Shown: one piece after another, positions 1-8,507 of the stretch
Layout: every line of letters begins with the position of its first letter
How positions within the stretch are numbered: the first letter of the stretch is position 1
NCBI GenBank assembly: GCA_016787085.1
Contig: JAEUVJ010000022.1
Span: 1 to 33,779, forward strand
From: Chitinophagaceae bacterium
GTDB lineage: Bacteria > Bacteroidota > Bacteroidia > Chitinophagales > Chitinophagaceae
DNA: 33,779 bases
Direction of reading: 5' to 3'
The notes under the pieces: generated by a model
Seen by the model: the letters and a program-made list of their open reading frames with translations, nothing else
Told to the model about the DNA's origin: nothing
The model's database searches: none
Position numbers and translations under genes: made by a program

Positions 1-1
1 T

Positions 2-853
2 GTTCACTTCGGTCACCTGAAAAAGAAGTGGAACCCCAAGATGTTGCCTTACATCTTTGCTGAGAAAAAAGGTATCCATATCATTGACCTCAACAAAACG
101 GTTGAAGCGCTCCAGGAAACAGCTGCTGCGATGAAACAGATCGCCCGCAGCGGTAAAAAGATCCTGTTTGTCGGCACCAAAAAACAGGCTAAGGATATCG
201 TGAATGAATGCGCCCGTCGTGTAAACATGCCTTTCGTTACTGAAAGATGGCTGGGTGGCATGCTGACCAATTTCAATACCGTCCGTAAGAGTGTGAAGAA
301 AATGCAGAGCATTGAGAAAATGCTGGGAGACGGTTCTTTTGACAGCATCACCAAGAAAGAGCGCCTTACGTTGAGCCGCGATAAAGATAAAATGGAAAAA
401 GTATTAGGCGGTATCGCTCAACTGGGCCGTGTACCTGCCGCTTTATTCATTGTAGATATCGGTCATGAGCATATTGCACTGGCTGAAGCAAAACGTCTCG
501 GTATTACCACTTTTGGCGTAGTAGACACCAATTGTGACCCTAATAAAGTTGACTTTGCCGTTCCTGCCAATGACGACGCTACCAAATCCATTGCTATCAT
601 CACTAACTATCTTACTGCCGCCATTGCAGAAGGTCTCGCAGAAAGACAAGCTGCCAAGGAAGAAGAAACGGAAGATATGAGCGATGATGAAAAAGAAAGA
701 AAAGCAGCAAGGATGGAAGCGGAAGCACAGGCTGAAGGTGGCCGTGGCGGAAGAGGCCGTGGTGCCGGTTCAGGTTCAGGTTCAGGTGGCGGACAAAGGC
801 GTCGTACTACCGGCGGTAGCGGCGGAAGAGGACCTGGCGGCGGAAGAAGGTAA
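2..853 (+). CDS. rpsB: 30S ribosomal protein S2 (5' end outside window)
   Basis: Ribosomal protein S2 of the small subunit, needed to join S1 and mRNA to the 30S particle. The reading frame is open from base 2 (VHFGHLKKKWNPKM...), and the S2 family normally has roughly 15 further residues before this, so the true start lies left of the window; the ATG at 41 is internal. Family hallmarks are visible: HFGH near the start, FVGTKKQA, the ERWLGGMLTNF block and the GVVDTNCDP segment. After an acidic stretch the protein ends in about 40 residues made almost only of Gly, Arg and Ser, including GSGSGSGGG, which is not part of the conserved S2 fold. The gene is followed by tsf on the same strand after 125 bases, the usual rpsB-tsf order. 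Identification is secure; only the length is incomplete. Confidence 0.97.
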   Translation, partial: VHFGHLKKKWNPKMLPYIFAEKKGIHIIDLNKTVEALQETAAAMKQIARSGKKILFVGTKKQAKDIVNECARRVNMPFVTERWLGGMLTNFNTVRKSVKKMQSIEKMLGDGSFDSITKKERLTLSRDKDKMEKVLGGIAQLGRVPAALFIVDIGHEHIALAEAKRLGITTFGVVDTNCDPNKVDFAVPANDDATKSIAIITNYLTAAIAEGLAERQAAKEEETEDMSDDEKERKAARMEAEAQAEGGRGGRGRGAGSGSGSGGGQRRRTTGGSGGRGPGGGRR

Positions 854-978
854 TAACGGTTTGGTGTTCCTGGTTTGCAGTTCGTAAGAGTGAACCAAAG
901 TCCTCCAAACGTGTTATTATGCTGATCCGGCCATTTTCGAAGTGTTTTCAAATTGTCTAATTTTCTAAATTTCAAATT

Positions 979-1815
979 ATGAGCACAGCAACTATAAGTG
1001 CGGCAGATATAAATAAACTTCGCCAGGCTACTGGCGCAGGTATGATGGATTGCCGTAAAGCATTGACAGAAACAAACGGTGATTTTGAAGCAGCAATTGA
1101 CTGGTTGCGTAAACAAGGCCAGAAGGTGGCGGCTAAAAGAAGTGACCGTGAAGCAAAAGAAGGTGTAGTGATCGCTAAAACAACTGCCGATAACAAAACG
1201 GGTATTGTTGTTTGCGTAAGCTGCGAAACAGATTTCGTTTCCAAGAATGCAGATTTCGTTGCTTTCGGCCAGATCATTGCCGATGCAGCGATCGCAAATA
1301 ATGTAAAATCACTGGATGAACTGAATGCAGCAAAAGCCGAAGGCTCTACTGTAGCAGACCTGGTAAATGATAAGCTGGCTTCTATCGGCGAGAAGATCGG
1401 CATCACAAAATTCGAAAGAATTGATGCGCCTTACGTCGCATCTTATATTCACGGTGCTTACCGCATCGGAGTATTGGTGGGCTTGAGTAAAGAATCTGCT
1501 GAAGTAGGTAAGGATGTGGCCATGCAGATCGCTGCATTGAATCCTGTAGCAGTAGATGCTGCCAGTGTTCCTGCCAATGTGATTGCCCGGGAAAAGGATA
1601 TCATCGTTGAACTGATGAAACAGGATCCGAAGATGGCGGGTAAACCAGATGAGATGCTGGCTAAGATCGCTGAAGGTAAAATGGGCGCTTTCTTTAAAGA
1701 GCAAACCCTGACTGCCCAGGCTTTTGTAAAAGACGCCAGCAAATCAGTAGGTGATTACCTGAAAGAATCAGGGGATGTGAAAATAACAGAATTCAAAAGA
1801 GTAGCTTTAGGATAA
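979..1815 (+). CDS. tsf: Translation elongation factor Ts
   Basis: EF-Ts, the guanine nucleotide exchange factor that regenerates EF-Tu-GTP in the cytoplasm. The 278-residue product has the N-terminal UBA-like helix bundle (about residues 8-45, with the GAGMMDCRKAL signature) and the TDFVSKN motif at residues 84-90, whose Asp and Phe enter the EF-Tu nucleotide pocket. The C-terminal dimerisation region follows and the length is normal for the family. The start ATG at 979 directly precedes conserved sequence, so it is well placed. It lies downstream of rpsB and is closed by a hairpin terminator at about 1839. In many bacteria pyrH follows tsf, but here pyrH is about 9.4 kb away. Confidence 0.98.
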   Translation: MSTATISAADINKLRQATGAGMMDCRKALTETNGDFEAAIDWLRKQGQKVAAKRSDREAKEGVVIAKTTADNKTGIVVCVSCETDFVSKNADFVAFGQIIADAAIANNVKSLDELNAAKAEGSTVADLVNDKLASIGEKIGITKFERIDAPYVASYIHGAYRIGVLVGLSKESAEVGKDVAMQIAALNPVAVDAASVPANVIAREKDIIVELMKQDPKMAGKPDEMLAKIAEGKMGAFFKEQTLTAQAFVKDASKSVGDYLKESGDVKITEFKRVALG

Positions 1816-1838
1816 TCATCTTGGAAAAGAATGTAATG

Positions 1839-1875
1839 AAAGGAGCCTCATTGTAAGGCTCCTTTTTAGTTTTTG
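1839..1875 (+). terminator. Rho-independent terminator after tsf
   Basis: A perfect 9-bp stem AAAGGAGCC / GGCTCCTTT (1839-1847 and 1857-1865) with a 9-base loop is followed by TTAGTTTTT. It ends the rpsB-tsf unit. It also lies just past the stop of the convergent minus-strand DUF2892 gene and may work in both directions, although the T-rich tract favours the plus strand. Confidence 0.85.
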
Positions 1876-1881
1876 TCCCTT

Positions 1882-2067
1882 TCATTTTTCTACCCCGGCT
1901 TTTTTCAGTATTTCCTCCAGCGGGCAAAACCGGGTAAACGAAGACTGCAGCAGGTTGAGCCCTACAAAGGCGCCCAGGAACAGCCAGTTGATATTGACAA
2001 ACCACGCAAGTGTGATACTTGCCAGCACCAGGGTTCCGGCTACTGCACGAATGATTCTTTCTCTCAT
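1882..2067 (-). CDS. DUF2892 (YgaP-like) small membrane protein
   Basis: A 61-residue inner-membrane protein resembling the DUF2892 / YgaP transmembrane domain family. It begins MRERIIRAVAG, has two hydrophobic segments (about residues 8-24 and 27-43) and ends in a short tail containing the family-like FTRFCPLEEILKK motif with one Cys. In other proteins this domain is fused to rhodanese domains; here it stands alone. It is the last gene of the minus-strand efflux operon, 11 bases after the small PII-like gene. Its molecular function is unknown. Family assignment is from the pattern of the two short helices and the F-x-x-x-CP motif. Confidence 0.75.
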   Translation of the reverse strand: MRERIIRAVAGTLVLASITLAWFVNINWLFLGAFVGLNLLQSSFTRFCPLEEILKKAGVEK

Positions 2068-2078
2068 TGCTTTCTTAT

Positions 2079-2393
2079 TTATGGTAAATAATTGGATTGT
2101 TCTACCGTCATGATGAATGCCCGTATGGGAAAACGGTTCCCGTCTGTTTCATTATAGAGTTTGATCAGCCGCATGGCTTCATTGGCTGTTTCATTGCTGG
2201 TAAAGCTGAACAGGATCAATGACCTGAACTCACCATTTTTATTGCCAAACCAATCGTCCAGCAGGTTGGTATCCCGTTCATCTTTTACACCGGTCGTTTC
2301 CATGAAGCTGAACACTTTTACATGCGCTTCATGAAAGATCTTTATTACGTCAGCTTTGAAATCTTCAAGGCAGGTGACAAATAGTAGTTTCAT
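2079..2393 (-). CDS. Small PII-like (ferredoxin-fold) protein linked to RND pump
   Basis: A 104-residue cytoplasmic protein with no signal peptide or membrane segment. The opening MKLLFVTCLEDF, a following helix-like stretch, a central loop with acidic residues and a final strand (FPIRAFIMTVEQ) fit the size and alternation of PII-like ferredoxin-fold proteins such as CutA and other small trimeric sensors. This is inferred from length and pattern only. It starts 11 bases after the RND permease stop, so it is very likely co-transcribed with the pump. PII-like proteins next to RND efflux genes are known in other phyla (the CusA-associated DUF3240 type), which supports a regulatory or metal/ligand-sensing role, but no ligand residues can be named with confidence. 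Confidence 0.55.
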   Translation of the reverse strand: MKLLFVTCLEDFKADVIKIFHEAHVKVFSFMETTGVKDERDTNLLDDWFGNKNGEFRSLILFSFTSNETANEAMRLIKLYNETDGNRFPIRAFIMTVEQSNYLP

Positions 2394-2404
2394 GTGATGA
2401 TGTG

Positions 2405-5400
2405 TTATTGGTTCTTATGTTTTTTCTTCAGCATTTTGTAATACAGTAAAGGCACTACCAGTAATGTCAGGAAGGTAGAAGTGATCGTTCCTCCCATCAG
2501 CGATATAGCCAGTCCCTGGAAAATAGGATCAAAGAGAATGATCACGGCGCCTAATACCACAGCTCCTGCCGTCAGTAAAATAGGAGTGGTTCGTACAGCG
2601 CCAGCTTCAATGATGGCTTGTTTCAGCGGAATACCTTCTTTAAGGCGTATGTCAATGAAGTCAATTAACAGTACGGAGTTTCGCACCATTACGCCTGCCA
2701 ATGCAATAAAACCGATCATAGAGGTGGCCGTAAAGAAGGCTCCCATCATCCAGTGACCCAATACAATACCCACTAATGATAATGGAATAGCTGCCAGCAT
2801 CACAATAGGCACTGTGAAATTCTGAAACCAGCCCACGATCAGCATATAGATAATGACGATCACCACCACGAAGGCTATACCCAGGTCCCTGAACACTTCA
2901 TAGGTGATCTGCCATTCGCCATCCCATTTCAAAGAGAAGTTGTCTTCAAATGCCGGCTGCTGGGTATATTCTTCCTTTAATTCGTAGCCGGCCGGCAGTT
3001 TCACATTCTTTAGACTGTCAGAGATCTTCATCATGGCATAAGAAGGACTTTCCAGTTCGCCTGCCATATCGGCCGTGACATACACCACTCTCTTCTGGTT
3101 TTTCCTGTAGATACTTTTTTCTTTGATCGTCTGTCTGATCGTAACAAGATCACCAACAGGTACAGCATTTCCTGCCTGCCCGATCACTTTCAGGTTCTTC
3201 AGATCATCTAACGATGATTTATCTGCATCATCCAGCTTCAGTACAATATTTACAGGGTTATATGTGGACGGTTTATGTAAACTCCCGACTGTATTGCCTG
3301 ATAAAGCAGCTCTGACAGTAGCAACTATTTGTGCAGGCGCTACACCATACCGCATGGCTTTCTCTTTGTCCACCACAAAATCAAATTCCGGCTGATCATC
3401 TTCCACCATCCAGTCAATGTCCACTACGTCGGATGTATTATTAAGTAAACTTTTTACCTGTTTCGCTACTTCGATCTGTTTGTCGTAATCAGGTCCGTAT
3501 ATTTCTGCTACGATGGTGGCTAATACCGGCGGGCCAGGGGGCACTTCCACAATTTTTGCATTGGCGTTATATTTTTGAGCAATAGCCTGGATAGCCGGGC
3601 GCATTTCTTTGGCTATTTCATGGCTTTGCTTTTTACGTTCATCTTTATTCACCAGGTTTACCTGGATATCGGCCACATTATCCCCACGGCGCAGATCGTA
3701 ATGACGAACAAGCCCGTTGAAACTGATCGGCGCTGATGTGCCGATGTATAACTGGTAATCTTTCACCAGCGGTTGTTCCGATACATAGGTTGCAATATCT
3801 TTTGCAACGGCTGCTGTTTTTTCCAGTGTTGTTCCTTCCGGCATATCAATCACCACCTGGAATTCATTCTTGTTGTCAAAAGGCAGCATTTTGACTGCTA
3901 CTGTTTTGGTATAGAACAACACCATGGACAGCAGGAGAATAACAACAGTGCTGAAAATGAACGCATATCTCTTCCACCTTGTATTGAGTAAGGGCTGAAT
4001 GAAAGAACGATAGATCTTATAAATGCCACTATCTTCCAGCCTGTGTTCTTTACTCTCTTCATGCCTGATGCCTTTCTTTTCCTTTTCGCGAAGGAATATG
4101 TAGCCCAAATACGGCGTCAATGTAAGCGCCACCACCAGTGAAAGTAACATGGCAATGGAGGCGCCAATAGGCATCGGGCTCATGTAAGGCCCCATTAAAC
4201 CAGATACAAAGGCCATGGGTAATACAGCTGCAATAACTGTGAACGTGGCCAGAATTGTCGGGTTACCTACCTCATTGATCGCATAGATAGCCGCCTGCAG
4301 GGGAGGCAGCCGTTTCATTTTGAAATGCCGGTGCATATTCTCGGCAATGATGATAGAGTCATCCACCACAATACCGGTAATGAACACCAACGCAAACAGT
4401 GTGATGCGGTTCAGTGTATAATCGAGGAAATAGTAAGCGAATAATGTCAGGGCAAAGGTTACAGGTACAGACAGGAATACCACTAAACCACCTCTCCATC
4501 CCATTGCCAGCATGACAAACAAAGTGACGACGACAATGGCAATGAATAAATGCAGCAACAACTCACCTACCTTGTCGGAGGCTGTTTCGCCATAATTCCT
4601 GGTAACGGATACCTGCACCTCTGAAGGTATCAGCTCTTTCCTGGTATGCTCCAGTTTGGCAAGTATTTGCTCTGCCAGGCGCATCGCATCAGCCCCTTTG
4701 CGTTTGGCAATAGATAACGTAACAGCAGCATATTCGGAACGGAAATTTTTCCTTGCGGTGTCTTCTTTCCCATAACCAAACAACACATACTGGCTGGGTG
4801 TCTCAGCGCCGTCTTCCACTTTGGCCACCTGTTTCAGGAAAATGGGTTGCTGCTGATTAGAACCGATCACCAGGTTTTCAACATCTTCGGCGGAGGTAAG
4901 GAAGTTGCCTGTCTCCACAGAGAAAGCAGAATCTTTATTCAATAGCGTACCGGCGATCACCTGTGCATTGCTTCCCTGGATATGATTGCTGATGCTTAAG
5001 AAATCAACATGGTTCTCTGCCATTTTATCTTTGTCCAGTATCACTTTTACCTGACGGCTTCTTCCACCAATGATATTGACATCAGATACGTCTGTTACTT
5101 TTTTGATCTCATTGGTCAAAGCCTCGCCCATCTGGCGCAACGAGTAGTCGTCATACTTTTCACTCCATAGTGTAATACCTAATGCCGGCACATCATCAAT
5201 CGCTCTTGTTTTGACCAATGGCATGGTCACGCCGGTGGGCATCCGGTCCATATTTTTCATCAGCTCATTGTAGAGTTTCACCAATGAACGTTCTACATCC
5301 TGCCCCACATAGAACTGTACGATGATCATCGCCTGGCCTTTCATTGACGTGGAGTACACATATTCCACCCCTTTGATATTAGAGATCATTTTCTCCAATG

Positions 5401-5611
5401 GGGCGCTGACCTTTGTTTCTATTTCTTTAGGAGAAGCGCCGGGAAAACCTATGAATATGTCGGCCATCGGCACCTGTATCTGGGGTTCTTCCTCACGGGG
5501 TATCAGCATCGTACTGTAACCGCCGATGAGCAGGAACGCCACCATGAGCAGGATCGTCAGTTTAGACCTGATAAAGGCATTAGCTATTTTACCCGATATT
5601 CCTTCTTGCAT
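2405..5611 (-). CDS. RND efflux permease (AcrB/HAE type)
   Basis: Inner-membrane proton-driven RND pump of 1068 residues, the full length for this superfamily. The first membrane helix spans about residues 14-36. A large periplasmic loop follows, then a helix cluster from about residue 352, a second periplasmic loop and a second helix cluster ending near residue 1060. The proton-relay acidic pair is intact as D417-D418 in GIVVDDSIIIAEN, the HAE form; heavy-metal RND pumps of the CusA type have a different motif here, so drug or hydrophobic-compound export is more likely than metal export. It sits between the adaptor gene (40 bases upstream) and the small PII-like gene (11 bases downstream). 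It would form a tripartite system with the adaptor and the TolC-like protein. The substrate cannot be inferred. Confidence 0.95.
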   Translation of the reverse strand: MQEGISGKIANAFIRSKLTILLMVAFLLIGGYSTMLIPREEEPQIQVPMADIFIGFPGASPKEIETKVSAPLEKMISNIKGVEYVYSTSMKGQAMIIVQFYVGQDVERSLVKLYNELMKNMDRMPTGVTMPLVKTRAIDDVPALGITLWSEKYDDYSLRQMGEALTNEIKKVTDVSDVNIIGGRSRQVKVILDKDKMAENHVDFLSISNHIQGSNAQVIAGTLLNKDSAFSVETGNFLTSAEDVENLVIGSNQQQPIFLKQVAKVEDGAETPSQYVLFGYGKEDTARKNFRSEYAAVTLSIAKRKGADAMRLAEQILAKLEHTRKELIPSEVQVSVTRNYGETASDKVGELLLHLFIAIVVVTLFVMLAMGWRGGLVVFLSVPVTFALTLFAYYFLDYTLNRITLFALVFITGIVVDDSIIIAENMHRHFKMKRLPPLQAAIYAINEVGNPTILATFTVIAAVLPMAFVSGLMGPYMSPMPIGASIAMLLSLVVALTLTPYLGYIFLREKEKKGIRHEESKEHRLEDSGIYKIYRSFIQPLLNTRWKRYAFIFSTVVILLLSMVLFYTKTVAVKMLPFDNKNEFQVVIDMPEGTTLEKTAAVAKDIATYVSEQPLVKDYQLYIGTSAPISFNGLVRHYDLRRGDNVADIQVNLVNKDERKKQSHEIAKEMRPAIQAIAQKYNANAKIVEVPPGPPVLATIVAEIYGPDYDKQIEVAKQVKSLLNNTSDVVDIDWMVEDDQPEFDFVVDKEKAMRYGVAPAQIVATVRAALSGNTVGSLHKPSTYNPVNIVLKLDDADKSSLDDLKNLKVIGQAGNAVPVGDLVTIRQTIKEKSIYRKNQKRVVYVTADMAGELESPSYAMMKISDSLKNVKLPAGYELKEEYTQQPAFEDNFSLKWDGEWQITYEVFRDLGIAFVVVIVIIYMLIVGWFQNFTVPIVMLAAIPLSLVGIVLGHWMMGAFFTATSMIGFIALAGVMVRNSVLLIDFIDIRLKEGIPLKQAIIEAGAVRTTPILLTAGAVVLGAVIILFDPIFQGLAISLMGGTITSTFLTLLVVPLLYYKMLKKKHKNQ

Positions 5612-5651
5612 ATAATCCGGTTATTCTTTGTTCGGTAATTAATTTGATGTA

Positions 5652-6749
5652 TTACTTTACTTGTACGGGAGTTCCGTTATAGAGATTTCCCTCTGCACCT
5701 GTAATGAATTTTTCATTGACGGCAAGACCTGATAGGACCTCTATTTTATCACCATATGTTTTACCTGTTCTGATCCAGCGGAGCAGGGCGGTATTGTTGC
5801 TGCTGACCGTATATAACCCTGTAAGCTGATCTTTATTGACCAGGCTTTTCACCGGTACCAGAACGGCGGCAGCATTGTCCGCTTTTACTGAAGTTCTGTT
5901 TACAGGGATAAATGCCGTCACATACATACCGGCGTAGAGATCTTTCTTTTCTTTTTCAGGGATTGAAATAGTGACCATGTACTGTCCTCCGGTAAATTGG
6001 GAAGAAGGGCTGATCTCGCTGATCGTTCCTTCCACTTTTCTGCTGATGGCTTTAATTTCCACTTCTGCTTTGCTTCCTTTCTTAATGAGGTTGATGTCCG
6101 ACTCACTTACTGTAGCGGTAACCTGCAACTGTGTGGTTTGCTCAACGGTAAGCACAGGCATACCCGGGCTGGCCATATTGCCTTCGTCGGCTAGTTTTTG
6201 GGTGACGATTCCATCAAAGGGTGCAGTAAGGCTGCTGTAAGCCGCTATCGCAGACACTTCATTCCGCATCTGCATAGCTGCTTCTAATCTTGCTTTGGCA
6301 GCATTGTATTGCAGGGTCACATTATCCAGTTCTTTGGCTGAGGCACTTTGTTTATTATAGAGATTAGTAAAACGCTCATAATCCTTTTGTGCACTCCTGA
6401 CATTTGCTTCGGCTTCGCTGATAGCCGCATTGGTTTGTGCCTTTTTTGCCTGCATGTCCTGGCTGCTGATGCTGGCGAGGACCTGTCCTCTGCGAACAGG
6501 GTCTCCCACTTTCACATAGATACGGGTAATAGTTCCCATAATGCGGGTGCTTACGTTAGCTGTTTGTACGGATTCGATCTTACCGCTTACAGCAATACCG
6601 CTTTCCGCATTTCCGCCAGGCAGGGATACTGTTACGGGAACCGGGGTTCTGTCACCTGTTGTTTCAGCCTGTTTCTTTCCTCCGCAGGCGCTGAAGAATG
6701 ATACTGCCGATATAAAAAAAATACTCAGTGGTAATTTGATGCGTTGCAT
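5652..6749 (-). CDS. RND efflux periplasmic adaptor (HlyD/MFP family) lipoprotein
   Basis: Membrane fusion protein that joins the RND permease to the outer-membrane channel. The 365-residue product starts with a lipoprotein signal peptide whose lipobox is FFSAC with the lipid-bearing Cys at residue 22, so it is anchored in the inner-membrane outer leaflet or facing periplasm. A lipoyl-like half domain (GTITRIYVKVGDPVRRGQ), an alpha-helical hairpin (about residues 105-165), the second lipoyl half (LTAPFDGIVTQ) and a beta-barrel region follow in the order typical of the family. It lies 17 bases after the tolC-like gene and 40 bases before the permease, so the three are one transcription unit. 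Identification rests on domain order and context. Confidence 0.94.
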   Translation of the reverse strand: MQRIKLPLSIFFISAVSFFSACGGKKQAETTGDRTPVPVTVSLPGGNAESGIAVSGKIESVQTANVSTRIMGTITRIYVKVGDPVRRGQVLASISSQDMQAKKAQTNAAISEAEANVRSAQKDYERFTNLYNKQSASAKELDNVTLQYNAAKARLEAAMQMRNEVSAIAAYSSLTAPFDGIVTQKLADEGNMASPGMPVLTVEQTTQLQVTATVSESDINLIKKGSKAEVEIKAISRKVEGTISEISPSSQFTGGQYMVTISIPEKEKKDLYAGMYVTAFIPVNRTSVKADNAAAVLVPVKSLVNKDQLTGLYTVSSNNTALLRWIRTGKTYGDKIEVLSGLAVNEKFITGAEGNLYNGTPVQVK

Positions 6750-6766
6750 ATCCTTGTATTGATTTA

Positions 6767-8107
6767 TTATTTGGTAGTTGCGGTTAAAAAGTTGATATAA
6801 GCAGCCGTTGTATTCTGATAGAAAATGGCCTGTGCCAGTCCTAATTTTTGCTGGGATAATTGTGTTTGTGCCAGCAGTACATCGGTGCTGTTCACCAATC
6901 CTTGTTCATAGCGATCCTGCAGGATACGTAAGGCCTCGGCGGCGCTTTTCACAGCAGCCTCCTGCTGGCTGATTTTATATTGTGCGTCTGCCAGCTGCCG
7001 TTTTGTTTTGTTAAATTCCAATTGACTTTGTTCCTGCTGATTGGTTAGTTGTTCAGCGAGTTTATTTCGCTCCAATGTTTGCGTGGCGATCCTGTTCTTT
7101 GTGCTGTTCCCTTTGAAAATATTCCAGGTTAATTGCAAACCGGCCAAATAAGAATCAGCGCTAAAACCCAGCATACGGTTATCGTTAAGCTGGTAAGTAC
7201 CAAATGCATTTACTTTTGGCAGGTAACTCATTTTTGATGACTTTATCATCAGGTCAGAAGCTTCAATGGCCTTTTGCATAGCTGAGAAGTCAGACCGGCC
7301 GGAAGGAATAGCTGAGGCATCAGAAGAAGTAATACTATTGATGTTTGTTTTTTCGACCTCGTAGCTTGTGCCTAAAGAACGCCCCATCAGCAGGCTAAGA
7401 TAATCCGATGCATTTTGCACGTTGCTTTTTGCTTCTGCCAAATTTGTTTCCAGCGACGTGATCCAGACCCTGACATTCAGTTCATCCGATCGCTGCATTA
7501 ACCCTTCCTGAACTCGATGGCTGGTAAAAACGTACATAGAGTTAGCTGCTTTCAGCGCCTCCTGTAAAACATCTGCAGCATCATAGGTCAGCTGCAATTG
7601 CATGTAAGCCTTTTGTACTTCAAAGGCCAGGTATTCTTTGGTACGTTGTGTTTTGAACTTATAGACATCTGCTTGCGTAGCGGCTGCTTTGCGCATATAC
7701 AGCAAGTCCATATTAAAGAGGGGCTGTTTGAGTTGCAGACTAGAGGTAAAATCGGAATAACTGCCCGGCTTATTTAACAGAACAGGGTTGAAATCCTCCG
7801 CTTTTACAGATTGCTGCTGCAGTTTAAATCCGAATACGTTTAGTGGATTATTGGTATTCATGGCTGCATAGGAAAGGTCCAGTTGTGGTAAGAAAATTGC
7901 CTGGCTCTCTTTCCATTTTGCAGCAGCTATCTTTTCATCCCATCCTGCCAGTTGTATATCATTGTTATTGACCAGAGCTGAATCAATAGCCTCTTTCAGG
8001 GATAGCTTTTTTGAATTTTCCTGCGCACTCAACGGGGCCGCAAACACCAGCGAGAGCGAACAGAACCAGAATAGTCTTATTAACGAATTCCACAGATTAC
8101 TCGACAT
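6767..8107 (-). CDS. TolC-family outer-membrane efflux protein
   Basis: Outer-membrane channel of the tripartite pump, 446 residues. It has a Sec signal peptide with probable cleavage after LSA at about residue 28. The mature part carries two long alpha-helical repeats rich in Gln, Ala and Leu, including the ending typical of the family (ALRILQDRYEQGLVNSTDVLLAQTQLSQ), and short strand-forming segments for the barrel. It is the first gene of the minus-strand efflux operon. A -7 promoter match (TAGATTTG, read on the minus strand, 8131-8124) lies 16 bases upstream of the ATG. The sensor kinase/regulator pair is transcribed divergently from the same gap, which suggests control of this operon. Confidence 0.94.
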   Translation of the reverse strand: MSSNLWNSLIRLFWFCSLSLVFAAPLSAQENSKKLSLKEAIDSALVNNNDIQLAGWDEKIAAAKWKESQAIFLPQLDLSYAAMNTNNPLNVFGFKLQQQSVKAEDFNPVLLNKPGSYSDFTSSLQLKQPLFNMDLLYMRKAAATQADVYKFKTQRTKEYLAFEVQKAYMQLQLTYDAADVLQEALKAANSMYVFTSHRVQEGLMQRSDELNVRVWITSLETNLAEAKSNVQNASDYLSLLMGRSLGTSYEVEKTNINSITSSDASAIPSGRSDFSAMQKAIEASDLMIKSSKMSYLPKVNAFGTYQLNDNRMLGFSADSYLAGLQLTWNIFKGNSTKNRIATQTLERNKLAEQLTNQQEQSQLEFNKTKRQLADAQYKISQQEAAVKSAAEALRILQDRYEQGLVNSTDVLLAQTQLSQQKLGLAQAIFYQNTTAAYINFLTATTK

Positions 8108-8123
8108 GCTGTAAAAATTTCGG

Positions 8124-8131
8124 CAAATCTA
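8124..8131 (-). promoter_or_regulatory. Candidate -7 promoter element of the efflux operon
   Basis: Read on the minus strand this is TAGATTTG, an exact fit to the Bacteroidota -7 consensus TAnnTTTG. It lies 16 bases before the ATG of the TolC-like gene, leaving a leader of roughly ten bases. No clear TTTG -33 element is seen 19 bases upstream, so activator help is possible. Assigned by pattern only. Confidence 0.45.
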
Positions 8132-8223
8132 TTGGCGGCTGTTTTCTTCGCCCGTGACTAATATCACCGTTGAGGGCTCTCCCGGTTAGTTCCCTTTTTA
8201 TAATATAAAGACTGACCTCAAAC

Positions 8224-8241
8224 GTGTGATCATTATCACAC
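8224..8241. promoter_or_regulatory. CRP-like palindrome (TGTGA-N6-TCACA)
   Basis: GTGTGAT and ATCACAC form a perfect 7-bp inverted repeat around CATT. It contains TGTGA, six bases, TCACA, which is identical to the core of the enterobacterial CRP consensus. It lies about 117 bases upstream of the TolC-like start and 267 bases upstream of the sensor-kinase start, in the divergent gap. Binding by a Crp/Fnr-family protein is inferred from the symmetry; the DNA specificity of Bacteroidota members of this family is not the same as E. coli CRP. Confidence 0.45.
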
Positions 8242-8257
8242 CGGATCAATGATATAT

Positions 8258-8287
8258 ATAATAAAAAGACCCGGCTGGTGCCGGGTC
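8258..8287 (-). terminator. Orphan minus-strand Rho-independent terminator
   Basis: GACCCGGC and GCCGGGTC (8268-8275 and 8280-8287) form a perfect 8-bp GC-rich stem with a 4-base loop. On the minus strand the stem is followed by TTTTTATTATA, the classical terminator layout. No convincing minus-strand gene lies upstream of it: 8288-8507 holds only a 35-codon open frame with no ribosome-binding signal. It may end a short untranslated RNA, act as an attenuator for a long efflux leader, or insulate the efflux operon. Confidence 0.7.
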
Positions 8288-8507
8288 ATGACGGATGAAA
8301 AGAACAAATGAGAAAATCGTTTGCTTATGACGAAAAATGAAATAACGCCGGATATTCTGACTTTTCAATACTTAGTTTATAGTACAGCAATCTGTCAATT
8401 TAAATTTTCCCGCCTGATGGAATATCAGCCGGAAATGAATATTTTTAAGACAGGAATATCCGTATTTCTGAAAGGCCATCGGTGATTACTAAATATTGAC
8501 CTCCACT
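8288..8507. other. Divergent intergenic region, right part
   Basis: This is the rest of the 400-base gap between the divergent TolC-like and sensor-kinase genes. It is AT-rich and has no supported gene. For the plus-strand kinase only a one-mismatch -7 match, TATTTCTG at 8464-8471, is visible. The palindrome, promoter and terminator of the left part are listed separately. Confidence 0.5.

Noticed and set aside
607..1116. 169-codon open frame on the minus strand
   Set aside because: It lies opposite rpsB and tsf, its Pro/Leu-rich protein mirrors the Gly/Arg tail of S2, and it has no recognisable domain.
8372..8479. 35-codon minus-strand frame before the orphan terminator
   Set aside because: No ribosome-binding signal, membrane helix or motif. 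It remains only a possible leader peptide.
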